Assembly (NCBI RefSeq): GCF_963662555.1
Contig: NZ_OY759719.1
Location: 2,438,985 to 2,502,984 of the forward strand
Origin: Thiomicrorhabdus sp.
Lineage (GTDB): Bacteria > Pseudomonadota > Gammaproteobacteria > Thiomicrospirales > Thiomicrospiraceae
Reading direction: 5' to 3'
Length of the DNA stretch: 64,000 bases
The notes below the pieces were generated by a model. That model had not been told where the DNA came from, searched no databases, and was given only the letters and a program-made list of their open reading frames with translations. Made by a program: the position numbers and the translations under genes. Positions 44,581-54,309 of this stretch are shown here, one piece after another (the stretch's first letter is position 1; the number at the start of each line of letters is the position of its first letter).

Positions 44581-44609
44581 AAAGCCCCAGATAAAACATC
44601 TAGGGCTTT
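44581..44609 (-). terminator. Hairpin at the 3' side of the 44.7-kb gene
   Basis: AAAGCCC-AGAT and ATCT-GGGCTTT pair with one mismatch around AAAAC. A flanking A-run (read as T on the minus strand) makes it a plausible terminator for the minus-strand gene. A further small hairpin, GTTACTT/AAGTAAC, lies at 44541-44558. Confidence 0.7.
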
Positions 44610-44640
44610 GTTATGTGTAATTAATTACAAGAATTAATTT

Positions 44641-44652
44641 ACCAGGCCTGGT
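44641..44652. repeat. Iterated palindrome, exact copy 7
   Basis: Full 18-base form TTTACCAGGCCTGGTAAA in the convergent amtB gap, between the stop of the minus-strand gene and its hairpin terminator. Confidence 0.92.
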
Positions 44653-44669
44653 AAATCTTTAGCGATAAG

Positions 44670-45104
44670 CTATAAAGTCCTAATCTTATAAAGCCATTTT
44701 AAAAATATCATTTTTAACGAAGGCTTTACCTCTATTGGATGGTTATAGCGTAATAAAACAGGAGTTTCATTTTCACTGTATAAAGGATGATTTTTCCAAG
44801 AGAGCAAATCATCATAATCAAAACCACTATCAAAGGCGATGATTTGCCACGGATAGTTATTTTGATTATTTTTATCTAGTGGCTCTGGACCTTTTTCCGT
44901 AAATTTCAAGGGGATTTTTTCCTCTAGAAAAACGGGTTTTGCCTTACCACTTTCCATCCAAATCCTTACCGTTTCTCCAGATTCCAACAAAGTTCCATAG
45001 GGTAAAAACTGATAAGTGGCATTTAAATTAGACACAGCATTATCAACTAATGGCGGGCCTTCTGGAAAGCTAAATTGGCAGTAACCGCCTGAACAACAAG
45101 ACAT
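44670..45104 (-). CDS. Unknown small protein with N-terminal CCxGGxC
   Basis: A protein of 144 residues that I do not recognise. It begins MSCCSGGYCQFSFPEG: three Cys within nine residues and none obvious afterwards, which looks like a metal or cluster ligand set or a thiol site. The rest is polar with many Pro, Trp and Tyr residues. No signal peptide or membrane segment is seen. The ATG at 45104 is fixed by AAGGAAAGAG just upstream; an ORF extension to 45179 would overlap the flagellin start and lacks support. It is divergent from the flagellin gene with a 73-base gap. Confidence 0.75.
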   Translation of the reverse strand: MSCCSGGYCQFSFPEGPPLVDNAVSNLNATYQFLPYGTLLESGETVRIWMESGKAKPVFLEEKIPLKFTEKGPEPLDKNNQNNYPWQIIAFDSGFDYDDLLSWKNHPLYSENETPVLLRYNHPIEVKPSLKMIFLKWLYKIRTL

Positions 45105-45177
45105 TTCTCTTTCCTTAATTGGGTAAAAAGCGTAAACTAAATTTATAAATAACGAATTATTGAAAGGAGATTTTATC

Positions 45178-45969
45178 ATGGCAATTAATGGTTATTCTTC
45201 AATTTCTTCAAACATGTATACACCTAGTGTCAGTGCAGTCTCTCAAAGCCTAACAAGTGGTCAACGTATTAATCAAACTGCTGACGACGCTGCTGGACAA
45301 GCTATAACAACGGCTTTTAGCACACAAATAAACACACAAGACATTGGTGTACAAAATGCCAATATGGGTATTTCTTTATTGCAAACAGCCGATGGTGCAA
45401 GTAATTCTATTAACAATTACTTACAGCGAATGAATGAACTCGCAATTCAAGCATCAAATGGTACGTTGAACAGTGGGCAACAAAATAGCCTTAATCAAGA
45501 ATTTCAGCAAAACCTACAGGCTATTAACCAAATTACAGAGTCCACTTCATTCAACAATCAAACACTTCTAAATGGCGATATGAGTTCTATTAGCCTTGCA
45601 TTGGGCGATTCAAGCACCACGCTAAACTTGCCTACAATGACTACAGATGGTTTATCCATTTCTGGTTTAGATATTAGCAACCCAGCAAATGCTACAACCG
45701 CCATACAAAACCTTGGGTTAGCTATTGACCAAGTAAGTAGCCAAAGAAGCCAGTTTGGGGCCCAACAGAATGGATTAAGTTCTTATATAGATAGCACTCA
45801 AACTCAAAATATCAACAGCAATGCGGCACGTAGCCAAATTAACGATACTAATTATGCCAAAGCGGCTACCGAACAAGTTAAACAAAATATCATGCAAGAC
45901 AGTGCAATTGCGATGCAAGCACAAACTAACCAGTCACGTGCTTCAGTATTGCAACTACTCAATAGTTAA
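45178..45969 (+). CDS. Orphan short flagellin-like protein
   Basis: A protein of 263 residues with flagellin end domains. The N-terminal D0/D1 part has SLTSGQRINQTADDAAGQAI (about residues 20-39), NMGISLLQTADGA and LQRMNELAIQASNGT. The C-terminal part has SQINDTNYAKAATEQVKQNIMQ and ends SVLQLLNS. The central variable region is very short. The first 15 residues lack the usual N-terminal flagellin pattern, and the C-terminus ends NS instead of the common LLR or LLG. No other flagellar gene is in the window. It could be a minor filament protein or serve outside the flagellum. The start has GAAAGGAG upstream. Confidence 0.85.
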   Translation: MAINGYSSISSNMYTPSVSAVSQSLTSGQRINQTADDAAGQAITTAFSTQINTQDIGVQNANMGISLLQTADGASNSINNYLQRMNELAIQASNGTLNSGQQNSLNQEFQQNLQAINQITESTSFNNQTLLNGDMSSISLALGDSSTTLNLPTMTTDGLSISGLDISNPANATTAIQNLGLAIDQVSSQRSQFGAQQNGLSSYIDSTQTQNINSNAARSQINDTNYAKAATEQVKQNIMQDSAIAMQAQTNQSRASVLQLLNS

Positions 45970-46000
45970 TATCATCTTCATTTAGCTATAAGATGAATTT

Positions 46001-46024
46001 ACGGCAGATTATCTGCCGTTTTTT
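46001..46024 (+). terminator. Terminator after the flagellin gene
   Basis: ACGGCAGA pairs with TCTGCCGT around TTA, followed by TTTTT, 31 bases after the stop. Confidence 0.92.
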
Positions 46025-46073
46025 ATGTCAGATAAAAACAAATCACCCTCTTTAAAGAATCCTATTAACTTTT

Positions 46074-46085
46074 ACCAGGCCTGGT
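46074..46085. repeat. Iterated palindrome, exact copy 8
   Basis: TTTACCAGGCCTGGTATA between the flagellin terminator and valS. Confidence 0.92.
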
Positions 46086-46282
46086 ATACCGCACATGGCA
46101 ATAAAGATTTGTAAGCGTAGGTTTCATTCAGTGATCGATAATCATCAACTTACTTGTTTACAGATTCGTTTAAAGTAAAAAAATCACATAATTCTATTCA
46201 GTTAGTTAACACAATAGCCTTATCGGTTGCTATAATCCTTCGATTATTATTTATAAAAAATTACAAGCAGATTAAGAGTTCT

Positions 46283-49051
46283 ATGGAAAAGCATTTCGAC
46301 CCCAATACAATCGAGACAAAATGGTACCAAACCTGGGAAAACAAAGGTTATTTTAAACCGCAAAGCCCAGATGCCGCCCCTTATAGCATTATGATTCCGC
46401 CACCTAATGTCACGGGTAGCCTACATATGGGGCATGCTTTCCAAGATACCATTATGGATACCTTAATCCGTTATAACCGAATGAAAGGCAATGACACCCT
46501 TTGGCAACCAGGTACAGACCATGCTGGTATTGCCACGCAAATGGTGGTTGAACGCCAATTAGCTTCCCAAGGTTTAACTCGTCATGATTTAGGTCGTGAT
46601 AAGTTCATTGAAAAAATCTGGGAATGGAAAGAAGAGTCAGGTGGCACAATTACTAAACAGCTTCGCCGAATGGGTGCTTCTCCTGACTGGAGTCGTGAAC
46701 GCTTTACCATGGATGATGGTTTATCTGATGCCGTAAAAGAAGTTTTTGTAAAACTCTATGAAGAAGATCTAATTTACCGCGGTAAACGTCTTGTAAACTG
46801 GGATCCAATTCTTCACACAGCGGTTTCAGATTTAGAGGTTATCTCAGAAGAAGAACAAGGTAACCTTTGGCACATGCGTTATCCGCTTACCGATGGTTCA
46901 GGGCATTTAGTGGTTGCTACTACTCGTCCTGAAACCATGCTTGGTGACCAAGCCGTAGCGGTCAACCCTGAAGACGATCGTTATCAACATTTGGTAGGTA
47001 AAACCATTACCCTGCCACTCGTTGGGCGTGAAATTCCGATTATTGCCGATGACTATGTAGATCTAGAATTTGGAACTGGTTGTGTAAAAATCACTCCTGC
47101 TCACGACTTTAATGACTACGAGATGGGTAAACGTCACAACCTACATATGCTTAATATCTTCACAATCGATGCCGCTATTAATGAAGAAGCCCCAGAAAAA
47201 TACCAGGGACTTGACCGTTATGAAGCTCGTAAGCAAATTATTGCCGACCTTGAAGCACTCGATTTAATGGAAGACATTAAACCACATACTTTAATGGTTC
47301 CACGTGGCGACCGTTCACATGCAGTTATTGAACCTTTCTTAACAGATCAATGGTATGTAGCGGTTGAATCTTTAGCCAAACCTGCAATTGATGCGGTTAA
47401 AAATGGCGATATTGAATTTGTACCAAAAAACTGGGAAAACACCTATTTTGAATGGATGAATAACATCCAGGATTGGTGTATCTCTCGTCAAATTTGGTGG
47501 GGGCACCGCATCCCTGCTTGGTATGACAATAATGGCAAAGTTTATGTGGGTCGTGACGAAGCTGAAGTACGTGCAAAACATAATCTCGGTGCAGAGATTG
47601 AACTTAGCCAAGACAATGACGTTTTAGATACTTGGTTTAGTTCTGCTCTATGGACATTCTCTACTTTAGGCTGGCCAGAAAAGACACCTGAATTAGAAAA
47701 GTTTCATCCAACATCAGTATTAGTTACCGGTTTTGACATCATCTTCTTCTGGGTAGCCAGAATGATTATGATGGGCTTAAAATTTACTGGTGAAGTACCA
47801 TTTAAACAAATTTATGTACACGGTTTAGTACGTGATGGCGAAGGCCAAAAAATGTCTAAATCAAAAGGTAACGTTTTAGATCCTATTGACTTAATTGATG
47901 GTATTGAGCTTGAAGACCTAGTTAAAAAGCGTACCTATGGCATGATGCAACCAGAAAAAGCTGCTCAAATTGAGAAGGCTACTCGCAAGCAATTTGCAGA
48001 CGGAATCCCTGCTTTTGGTACCGATGCGATTCGTTTTACTTTTGCCTCTTTAGCTTCAACAGGCCGAGATATTCGCTTTGATTTAAATCGTGCCGAAGGT
48101 TATCGCAACTTCTGTAATAAATTATGGAATGCAACTCGCTACGTTCTAATGAACACAGAAGGTTTTGATACAGGCGTTGACGAATCACTTGAGGTGGAAC
48201 TTTCTTTAGCCGATCGTTGGATAACCTCTCGTTTACAAGAAGTTGAATCAGAAGTAGCAAAACACTTTGCTACATACCGTTTTGATTTAGCCGCAACAAC
48301 GCTATATGAATTTACATGGAATGAATACTGTGACTGGTATTTAGAACTAGCAAAACCAATCCTAAATAAAGACAGCTCAGATGCCGCTAAACGCGGTACA
48401 CGCAAAACCTTGGTACGTGTTTTAGAAGCGATGCTACGTTTGCTTCATCCAATTATTCCTTTCATCACTGAAGAAGCATGGCAAGCGGTTGCACCTTTAG
48501 CGGGGCAACATGGCGAGACAATTATGCTTGAGGCTTACCCACAAGCAGATGAAAGCAAAATTGATAGAGAAGCGGTTGCTGAACTAGAATGGGTTAAACA
48601 ATTTATTGTTGGCGTGCGTAAAATTCGTTCAGAGATGGACATTGCACCAAGCAAAGCACTAGATGTTCTGCTTGCTGGATTAAATGAAAATGACCAGGCC
48701 TGGTTAAATAATAACCAAGTATACCTTCAGTCATTAGCTAAGCTAGAAACCATTACGGTTTTAGAGAATGAAGCCGATGCTCCAGAGTCTGCTGTTGCCC
48801 TTGTAGGCGAAATGAAAGTATTAATTCCAATGGCTGGCTTAATTGATAAAGACGCAGAACTGGCTCGTTTAAGTAAAGAAATGGGCAAACTTCAAGGCGA
48901 AATCAAACGTTTAAGCGGCAAACTAAATAACGCCGGATTCGTTGCCAAGGCTCCAGAAGAAGTTGTTGCCAATGAACGCAAAAAACTAAGCGACTATGAA
49001 ACCGCACTTAAAAACCTAGAGGCTCAAAATGAAAAAATTCAGCAGCTATAA
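46283..49051 (+). CDS. valS: Valyl-tRNA synthetase
   Basis: Class I aminoacyl-tRNA synthetase of 922 residues. The HIGH-type motif is in [15 protein letters not shown] (about residues 36-50) and KMSKS in [14 protein letters not shown] (about 524-537). Between them lies the CP1 editing domain that removes mischarged threonine ([10 protein letters not shown]). The C-terminal ValRS coiled coil ([25 protein letters not shown]) is present. The ATG at 46283 gives [15 protein letters not shown], the normal family N-terminus. A palindrome copy lies within the gene. The stop lies 23 bases inside the next gene. Confidence 0.97.
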   Translation: MEKHFDPNTIETKWYQTWENKGYFKPQSPDAAPYSIMIPPPNVTGSLHMGHAFQDTIMDTLIRYNRMKGNDTLWQPGTDHAGIATQMVVERQLASQGLTRHDLGRDKFIEKIWEWKEESGGTITKQLRRMGASPDWSRERFTMDDGLSDAVKEVFVKLYEEDLIYRGKRLVNWDPILHTAVSDLEVISEEEQGNLWHMRYPLTDGSGHLVVATTRPETMLGDQAVAVNPEDDRYQHLVGKTITLPLVGREIPIIADDYVDLEFGTGCVKITPAHDFNDYEMGKRHNLHMLNIFTIDAAINEEAPEKYQGLDRYEARKQIIADLEALDLMEDIKPHTLMVPRGDRSHAVIEPFLTDQWYVAVESLAKPAIDAVKNGDIEFVPKNWENTYFEWMNNIQDWCISRQIWWGHRIPAWYDNNGKVYVGRDEAEVRAKHNLGAEIELSQDNDVLDTWFSSALWTFSTLGWPEKTPELEKFHPTSVLVTGFDIIFFWVARMIMMGLKFTGEVPFKQIYVHGLVRDGEGQKMSKSKGNVLDPIDLIDGIELEDLVKKRTYGMMQPEKAAQIEKATRKQFADGIPAFGTDAIRFTFASLASTGRDIRFDLNRAEGYRNFCNKLWNATRYVLMNTEGFDTGVDESLEVELSLADRWITSRLQEVESEVAKHFATYRFDLAATTLYEFTWNEYCDWYLELAKPILNKDSSDAAKRGTRKTLVRVLEAMLRLLHPIIPFITEEAWQAVAPLAGQHGETIMLEAYPQADESKIDREAVAELEWVKQFIVGVRKIRSEMDIAPSKALDVLLAGLNENDQAWLNNNQVYLQSLAKLETITVLENEADAPESAVALVGEMKVLIPMAGLIDKDAELARLSKEMGKLQGEIKRLSGKLNNAGFVAKAPEEVVANERKKLSDYETALKNLEAQNEKIQQL
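48693..48704. repeat. Iterated palindrome, exact copy 9, inside valS
   Basis: Read as GAC CAG GCC TGG TTA, coding D-Q-A-W-L. The frame differs from that of the copy inside the ion-channel gene. Confidence 0.9.
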
Positions 49052-49751
49052 TTCGTTTCACCAAACCACTCTTGGCCTAGCTTTAATTGCCGCCATTGGT
49101 TTAGCCGCACCAGTATCAGCACCCCTAGCAGCAGAGAAAGGCTACATTAACTATATTAGTGACTCTATAGACGTCCCTATGCGTCGTGGTGCAGGTTATA
49201 AATATAAGATTTCTCGAATGCTTAAATCTGGAGAGCCTGTCAAAATCTTAGAAGTTGATAAAAGTGGATGGGCACAAGTTCAATATAAAACAGGAGGTAA
49301 AACCTACATCGGTTGGTTACCTTCAATTTTATTACAAAGCCAGCCCGTTGCAAAAGACCGCCTTGCTGCACAAATCAAAAAAACAACTGAAGTAGAAGAA
49401 AAATTTAACGCACTTCAGCAAGAGTTAGATACCTTAAAAACTCGTTACACTGAAACTGATAGTGAACTTTCGAGCATCAAACAAGAAAAGTTTGAATTAG
49501 GTAAAGAGCTTGATCATCTAAAAGCAATTTCAACCAATGCCGTTGAGCTTGATAAACAAAACCAAGAAATGAAAATGCGTTTAAGCCAGCTTGAAAATCA
49601 AAATGCAATTATGAAAGAACAGATCGATGAGTCGGATGACTCTGTGAAACGTCAATGGTTCTTAACAGGTGGTGGAGTTTTACTACTTGGCTTAATTCTA
49701 GGTCGTTTCTTTAGACCACCAAGCAAACGAAAAAAATGGGGTGAGCTATAA
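49029..49751 (+). CDS. SH3 domain protein of the YgiM/TIGR04211 type
   Basis: A protein of 240 residues. A signal peptide (about 1-36) is followed by a bacterial SH3 domain (about 41-100; [27 protein letters not shown] and GWLPSILL). A long coiled coil (about 108-205) comes next, then a C-terminal membrane segment ([17 protein letters not shown]) and a basic tail ([12 protein letters not shown]). This layout matches E. coli YgiM and suggests an envelope protein anchored in the inner membrane, with the SH3 domain in the periplasm. Its start lies 23 bases inside valS, implying coupled translation. Function in the family is not settled. Confidence 0.88.
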   Translation: MKKFSSYNSFHQTTLGLALIAAIGLAAPVSAPLAAEKGYINYISDSIDVPMRRGAGYKYKISRMLKSGEPVKILEVDKSGWAQVQYKTGGKTYIGWLPSILLQSQPVAKDRLAAQIKKTTEVEEKFNALQQELDTLKTRYTETDSELSSIKQEKFELGKELDHLKAISTNAVELDKQNQEMKMRLSQLENQNAIMKEQIDESDDSVKRQWFLTGGGVLLLGLILGRFFRPPSKRKKWGEL

Positions 49752-50104
49752 TCCCAAACGGATAACTCCTCACACTTAAAACCTGCTTTATGCAGGTTTT
49801 TTGTTACTCCCCCTCCCAAAAAATACTACTCAACGTCACTGAGTGGTATTGTTCAATTTTGTATGACTTATGCTACATTTAAGAACAATTTTCTACACAA
49901 AAAATACCATCTCATCGTCATTAATTAGACAAAAACCCCTTAACCAATTGATTTTACTGAATTAAATTTAACTGGTTTAAATACTGCAAGTTATTGATAA
50001 ATTCTACGCTTTTTATCTCTCCAAATAGATATAACAACACCCTTAAGGTTAACCAGACAACGATGTCACATAACCAATTATTTCTTAAACAAAAGGATAT
50101 AGCC
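49752..50104. other. Intergenic region before the rhodanese gene
   Basis: It contains the terminator at 49778-49802 and a second hairpin at 49822-49850 (AATACTACTCA with TGAGTGGTATT). The remainder is AT-rich DNA. An in-frame ORF extension from 49994 lacks a ribosome binding site, whereas AAAGGATATAGCC precedes the ATG at 50105. Confidence 0.6.
49778..49802 (+). terminator. Terminator after the valS-SH3 operon
   Basis: AAAACCTGC pairs with GCAGGTTTT around TTTAT, and the right arm continues into a T-run. Confidence 0.92.
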
Positions 50105-50953
50105 ATGCAAGATTCGTTGTTAATTAATGCCTCACACTTAGCTCAAATGAACCTTAAAGATGAGGTTGTTATCATAGACACTCGATCACCAGAAGCATTT
50201 TCGGTTGGTCACATTCCAAATGCCGTAAATATACATGATATTTTTACATTCTTGGCCAGCTCGACCCCTGAAGGAGTTGAAGAACTCAAAAACAAATTTG
50301 CAGATATCTTTGGTGCTGCCGGATTATCTGGTTATGAAACCGCCGTTCTTTATGAAGATTCACTTGATACCGGTTTTGGGCAATCTTGTAGAGGCTATTT
50401 TTTACTTAAATACCTAGGATATGAAAAAATCAATATCTTACAAGGTGGCTACCAAAGTTGGATCGCAGAAGGCTTAACTATCAGTAAAGAACCTGCCACT
50501 CCAGAGCCAAAGAAATTTCCTCTTAGAGACACTGCTAATGAATTTATGGTTAATAAAGAAGAGGTTCTAGAAGCTTTAGACAGTGACATTGCTCTACTTG
50601 ATGTTCGTGATGTAGATGAATGGATTGCAGAAAGTTCTTCACCTTACGGTAAAGATTTTAGCCCAAGAAAAGGACGTTTGCCTGGAGCAGTCTGGATTGA
50701 ATGGTATAGAATGATGAAACCTGGCGCAGTACCTATGTTTAAATCTCCAGATGAAATATTAGCTGAGTGTAAAACAGTTGGCATTGATAAAGACACACCT
50801 GTTTACCTGTATTGTTTTAAAGGAGCGCGTGCATCAAACACTTTTGTTGCCCTTAAATCAGCTGGCATTAAAAACGTTAAAATGTATTTTGGTTCATGGA
50901 ACGAATGGTCACAAGATCCAGCACTTCCAATTGAAGAAGGTTTACCATTCTGA
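50105..50953 (+). CDS. Tandem-rhodanese sulfurtransferase
   Basis: A protein of 282 residues with two rhodanese domains, as in thiosulfate and 3-mercaptopyruvate sulfurtransferases. The N-terminal domain (about 12-125) has VVIIDTRSPEAFSVGHIPNA. At the active-loop position, its QSCRGYFLL carries a Cys, although this domain is usually structural. The C-terminal domain (about 155-280) has LLDVRDVDEWI and the loop YCFKGARASN, with the catalytic Cys near 235. The CxxGxRAS loop is not the classic CRxGx(T/S), so the donor is uncertain. No signal peptide is seen, so it is likely cytoplasmic. It stands alone with a terminator after it. Confidence 0.88.
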   Translation: MQDSLLINASHLAQMNLKDEVVIIDTRSPEAFSVGHIPNAVNIHDIFTFLASSTPEGVEELKNKFADIFGAAGLSGYETAVLYEDSLDTGFGQSCRGYFLLKYLGYEKINILQGGYQSWIAEGLTISKEPATPEPKKFPLRDTANEFMVNKEEVLEALDSDIALLDVRDVDEWIAESSSPYGKDFSPRKGRLPGAVWIEWYRMMKPGAVPMFKSPDEILAECKTVGIDKDTPVYLYCFKGARASNTFVALKSAGIKNVKMYFGSWNEWSQDPALPIEEGLPF

Positions 50954-51091
50954 TATTTAAACAATTTGAAGTTAACTAGAATATTTACATATCCCTATAT
51001 AACGTTGCTATCAACCTTGCTTTGGGTTGATAAATATCTTAGCTAGACTCGGACATTGTCGATATTCAAATAGAACGTAATATTCAAAATC

Positions 51092-51121
51092 AAAAAACCG
51101 GCCATATAGCCGGTTTTTTTT
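51092..51121. terminator. Bidirectional terminator between the rhodanese gene and dsbC
   Basis: AAAAAACCGGC pairs with GCCGGTTTTTTTT around CATATA, in the convergent gap. Confidence 0.95.
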
Positions 51122-51149
51122 ACTATTTGAACCACTTAAAAATAATTCA

Positions 51150-51893
51150 CTAAGAAGCGTTTAACATCTGAATAAGCTTTTTAGCAGGAACATAACCTGG
51201 CAAGATATTGCCATCTTCTAAAATGATATTTGGAGTACCATTCACTTCAAATATTTCAGCCTGCATAATATGCTCTTTTACAGGATTTTTACACGTTTTG
51301 CTTGCTGGTGTTTTACCAGACATAGCCTCATCCATTGCTTTCTTTTTATCGTCCGCACACCAAACTGATACCGCTTTTTTATAAGAAGGTGAATTAACTC
51401 CTGCACGTGGATATGAAATATATCTAACAGTAACTCCAGCCTCATTTAATTGTGGAATTTCTTTGTGCAATTTCACACAATAAGGGCAATCAATATCTGA
51501 GAATACGGTAATGGTGTGCTGTTTTTTACCTTCTTTACCAGGATAAATAATCATGGTCTCTTCTGGTATCGCTTTTAATGCAATCTTACGAGCTTCAGCT
51601 TGAGCCTTTCTAGTTAAATTGGTTTGTGTATCTAAATCTACCATACTACCATTAACTAAAAATTTACCGTCTTTAGACATATACACAACGGTCATCCCTA
51701 ACTGAATTTGGTACAAGCCTGGTATTGCTGATTTGGTAATGACTGCATTGTTTGCATTTGTAGGAATAATGGTTTGTAAACGCTGTTTAATAGCAGCGTA
51801 ATCATCAGCTGCTTGAGTAGCTGGTGCTGCAGACAATAAAACCGTACTTGCCAATAAACCTACCCATATATTCTTTTTTATTGTGTGAATCAT
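51150..51893 (-). CDS. dsbC: Periplasmic disulfide isomerase DsbC
   Basis: Thiol-disulfide isomerase of 247 residues. A signal peptide (about 1-28, ending TQA) is followed by the N-terminal dimerisation domain and then the thioredoxin fold with the CPYC active site (DIDCPYCVKLH, about residues 136-146) and the cis-Pro in VNGTPNIIL. A further Cys pair (VWCADDKK and KTCKNP) matches the structural disulfide of DsbC. The ATG at 51893 is chosen for the AAAGGT upstream. It follows xerD, as in E. coli. It may help form the LptD disulfides (inference). Confidence 0.94.
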   Translation of the reverse strand: MIHTIKKNIWVGLLASTVLLSAAPATQAADDYAAIKQRLQTIIPTNANNAVITKSAIPGLYQIQLGMTVVYMSKDGKFLVNGSMVDLDTQTNLTRKAQAEARKIALKAIPEETMIIYPGKEGKKQHTITVFSDIDCPYCVKLHKEIPQLNEAGVTVRYISYPRAGVNSPSYKKAVSVWCADDKKKAMDEAMSGKTPASKTCKNPVKEHIMQAEIFEVNGTPNIILEDGNILPGYVPAKKLIQMLNAS

Positions 51894-51998
51894 CAAATTT
51901 ACCTTTCTTATATCTTCTTTTATTTAACGCATAATACAACACTGCCAAGACATAACTCTTACTCTAATATTAAGAATACATAACATTGCTATAAAAAC

Positions 51999-52922
51999 TT
52001 AACCACGTGGGTGATGTTGTTGATGCAGCTTATGCAATCGCTCTTTAGCCACATGAGTATAAATTTGGGTGGTTGATAGATCGCTATGCCCTAACAATAA
52101 TTGCACTGTTCTTAAATCTGCACCGTGATTAATTAAATGTGTAGCAAAAGCATGACGAAGTGTGTGCGGAGAAAGTTTAGTATGAATTCCAGCATCAAAG
52201 GCTAAATTGATTACCCTGTGCCACAATGTCTGACGCGTCATAGGACGACCAATGCGAGATACAAACAAAGTATGAACCCACTTCTTTTTAACCAAACTAG
52301 GACGTGCTTCTTTAATGTACTTTTCAATCCATTCAATTGCTAACTCACCAATTGGCACAATTCGCTCTTTATTACCCTTACCAGTCACCTGGACTAAACC
52401 AGCTGACAAATTGATTTGTTCAAATGGCAATTCGACCACTTCTGAGACTCGCAAACCACTGGCATACATCAATTCTAGAATCGCCCTATCACGGATACCT
52501 AATGGCGTATATTCACTTGGAGAATACAACAAAGCTTCTACCTGAGCTTCAGTAATTGTTTTAGGAATACTTTTAGGTAATTTAGGAGATTTAACTAATG
52601 CCGTAGGATCAGCACTAAAATATTCATTGCTGGTAGCCCACTGATAAAAACGCTTTAAGGTAGAAAGTAAACGGGCATTACTTTTCTCTTTACGGCCTTC
52701 AGACTGTAAATAGAGCATAAAACTCTCTATACCTTCGGTAGAGATTTGTTCAACCGTAGAATGCTGAATATTATTTAACCAGGCCTGGTAAAGCTTTAAA
52801 TCCGTTTGGTAGGCTGAAATGGTATTGCTACTTAACCCTTCTGAAAGAGCAAGATAACTCAGAAATTCAGTCATTCTTGTGTGCAACACTATTTCTATTT
52901 TTGGTGGTTTTGATTTTATCAT
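51999..52922 (-). CDS. xerD: Site-specific tyrosine recombinase XerD
   Basis: Resolves chromosome dimers at dif together with XerC and FtsK. The N-terminal SAM-like domain contains FLSYLALSEGLSSNTISAYQTDL. The catalytic domain shows the Arg in YASGLRVSEVVEL, HTLRHAFATHL with His and Arg, LLGHSDLSTTQIY with the second His, and the nucleophile Tyr. The start is uncertain: ATG at 52922 gives a 13-residue longer N-terminus than ATG at 52874, and neither has a clear ribosome binding site. Adjacent dsbC supports XerD rather than XerC. A palindrome copy lies in the gene. Confidence 0.94.
   Translation of the reverse strand: MIKSKPPKIEIVLHTRMTEFLSYLALSEGLSSNTISAYQTDLKLYQAWLNNIQHSTVEQISTEGIESFMLYLQSEGRKEKSNARLLSTLKRFYQWATSNEYFSADPTALVKSPKLPKSIPKTITEAQVEALLYSPSEYTPLGIRDRAILELMYASGLRVSEVVELPFEQINLSAGLVQVTGKGNKERIVPIGELAIEWIEKYIKEARPSLVKKKWVHTLFVSRIGRPMTRQTLWHRVINLAFDAGIHTKLSPHTLRHAFATHLINHGADLRTVQLLLGHSDLSTTQIYTHVAKERLHKLHQQHHPRG
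52778..52789. repeat. Iterated palindrome, exact copy 10, inside xerD
   Basis: On the coding strand TAC CAG GCC TGG TTA encodes Y-Q-A-W-L, the same frame and near-identical peptide as the unrelated copy inside valS. Confidence 0.9.
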
Positions 52923-53066
52923 GAAGAGTAGTATAGCTGAGACGGCTTTGCTACGTAACACCTGCAGTATCGATAATTGCTTCTAAGTATTAGATTGATA
53001 GGAACTATATTTTCCAGATATCTAAAGTATCAAACATCGATTTAAGACTTATTAATCAATATAAAC

Positions 53067-53105
53067 AAAAAACGCCTCGTAATCAAAAGATTACGAGGCG
53101 TTTTT
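53067..53105 (-). terminator. Terminator of the rpsP-rimM-trmD-rplS operon
   Basis: AAAAAACGCCTCGTAATC pairs with GATTACGAGGCGTTTTT around AAAA, a perfect stem with A- and T-runs. It ends the minus-strand ribosomal operon and could also stop plus-strand transcripts. Confidence 0.96.
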
Positions 53106-53153
53106 AGTACAAGAAAAATCTTGGATCGACTTCGAAGTAAAACTTCTAAACGA

Positions 53154-53501
53154 TTATACTTTTTCTTTAATACGTGCTGCTTTACCAGATAGGTCACGTA
53201 GGTAGTATAGTTTCGCACGACGTACAGCACCTTTACGCTTAACAGCAATGCTGTCAACTAATGGGCTATAAGTTTGGAAAGTACGCTCAACACCAACACC
53301 GTGTGAGATTTTGCGCACGATAAAGTTAGAGTTAATACCACGGTTTTTCTTAGCAATTACAACACCTTCATATGCCTGAAGACGTTCGTTTTTACCTTCT
53401 ACTACTTTAACCTGAACTACTACTGTATCACCAGGTGCAAACTCAGGAACTTCCTTAGTCATTTGCTCTGATTCAATGCGCTGAATAATATCGTTTTTCA
53501 T
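53154..53501 (-). CDS. rplS: 50S ribosomal protein L19
   Basis: A protein of 115 residues with the L19 pattern: [34 protein letters not shown] (spanning about 45-65), [33 protein letters not shown]. It sits at the interface of the two ribosomal subunits. The ATG at 53501 has GGAG at a suitable distance; an extension to 53558 is not supported. It is the last gene of the operon. Confidence 0.98.
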   Translation of the reverse strand: MKNDIIQRIESEQMTKEVPEFAPGDTVVVQVKVVEGKNERLQAYEGVVIAKKNRGINSNFIVRKISHGVGVERTFQTYSPLVDSIAVKRKGAVRRAKLYYLRDLSGKAARIKEKV

Positions 53502-53595
53502 TTTAAAACTACTCCAAATCAGAAAGTTTTCTTTCTGAATTTTATTTTTATCCAACAATAACTAACTCTGTTAGCCAGAGGTTGAATCCGAATTT

Positions 53596-54309
53596 TTACA
53601 ATTTTTTACCAGAGAGTAAATCTGGCCGACGCTTTTGTGTTCTTGCTAATTTTTGTTCTTGTCGCCAAGCATCAATTTTAGCGTGATTGCCTTCAAGTAA
53701 AACTGAAGGAACCGTCATTCCATCAACCTCTTCAGGCCGAGTGTAATGCGGACAATCTAACAAACCGTCAGAAAAAGAATCTTGCTCTGCTGACTGGTTA
53801 TGCCCTAATGCACCAGGAATCAGTCTAATAACCGCATCCATCAACATCATGGCAGGGAGTTCTCCCCCACTCACTACAAAGTCACCAATACTGATTTCCT
53901 CATCAACTGATGATTCAATCAATCTTTCATCAACGCCTTCATAACGTCCACAAAGCAAGGTAATATTTTTGTATTGAGTTAACTCTGCTACTTTTTGCTG
54001 AGTAAGAGGCTGACCTTGAGGTGATAAGTACACCACATGAGGCTTGGCATTTTCACCAGTCTCAGTATCAACCTCACACTCTGCTTCAATTGCCATCAGT
54101 GAGTCTTTTAACGGCTGATACATCATGACCATTCCTGGCCCGCCCCCGTAAGGACGATCATCAACCGTTTTATGTTTATCTAAAGTAAATTGACGAGGGT
54201 TCCAGGTTTTAAGCTGGTAGAGTCCAGATTGATTTGCTCTACGACTGACACCTGATTCCGTTAATGCACTAAACATTTCCGGAAACAGGGTAATCACATC
54301 AAATCTCAC
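53596..54309 (-). CDS. trmD: tRNA (guanine37-N1)-methyltransferase TrmD
   Basis: SPOUT-class methyltransferase that makes m1G37 in tRNAs and so prevents frameshifting. Motifs: [11 protein letters not shown] at the N-terminus, [13 protein letters not shown] (about residues 46-58), the trefoil-knot SAM site [15 protein letters not shown] (about 103-117) and [16 protein letters not shown] choose the GTG at 54309, which gives the family N-terminus [13 protein letters not shown] and overlaps the rimM end by 11 bases. The upstream ATG at 54363 would add 18 unrelated residues inside rimM. About 237 residues, normal. Confidence 0.95.
   Translation of the reverse strand: MRFDVITLFPEMFSALTESGVSRRANQSGLYQLKTWNPRQFTLDKHKTVDDRPYGGGPGMVMMYQPLKDSLMAIEAECEVDTETGENAKPHVVYLSPQGQPLTQQKVAELTQYKNITLLCGRYEGVDERLIESSVDEEISIGDFVVSGGELPAMMLMDAVIRLIPGALGHNQSAEQDSFSDGLLDCPHYTRPEEVDGMTVPSVLLEGNHAKIDAWRQEQKLARTQKRRPDLLSGKKL

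Larger units (their letters stand above)
45970..46282. other. Intergenic region flagellin-valS
   Basis: Besides the flagellin terminator (46001-46024) and palindrome copy 8 (46074-46085), this gap holds only AT-rich sequence. An in-frame extension upstream of valS (from 46154) exists but does not resemble any ValRS N-terminus, so I treat it as leader. Confidence 0.6.

Noticed and set aside
45133..45159. Sigma-28-like flagellar promoter (TAAACTAA-N11-ACGAATTA) before the flagellin gene
   Set aside because: Only half of the -10 bases match, and a start seven bases downstream would fall inside the ribosome binding site at 45162-45169.
46154..46282. N-terminal extension of valS by 43 residues
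   Set aside because: The sequence does not resemble any ValRS N-terminus, whereas the ATG at 46283 gives the family start.
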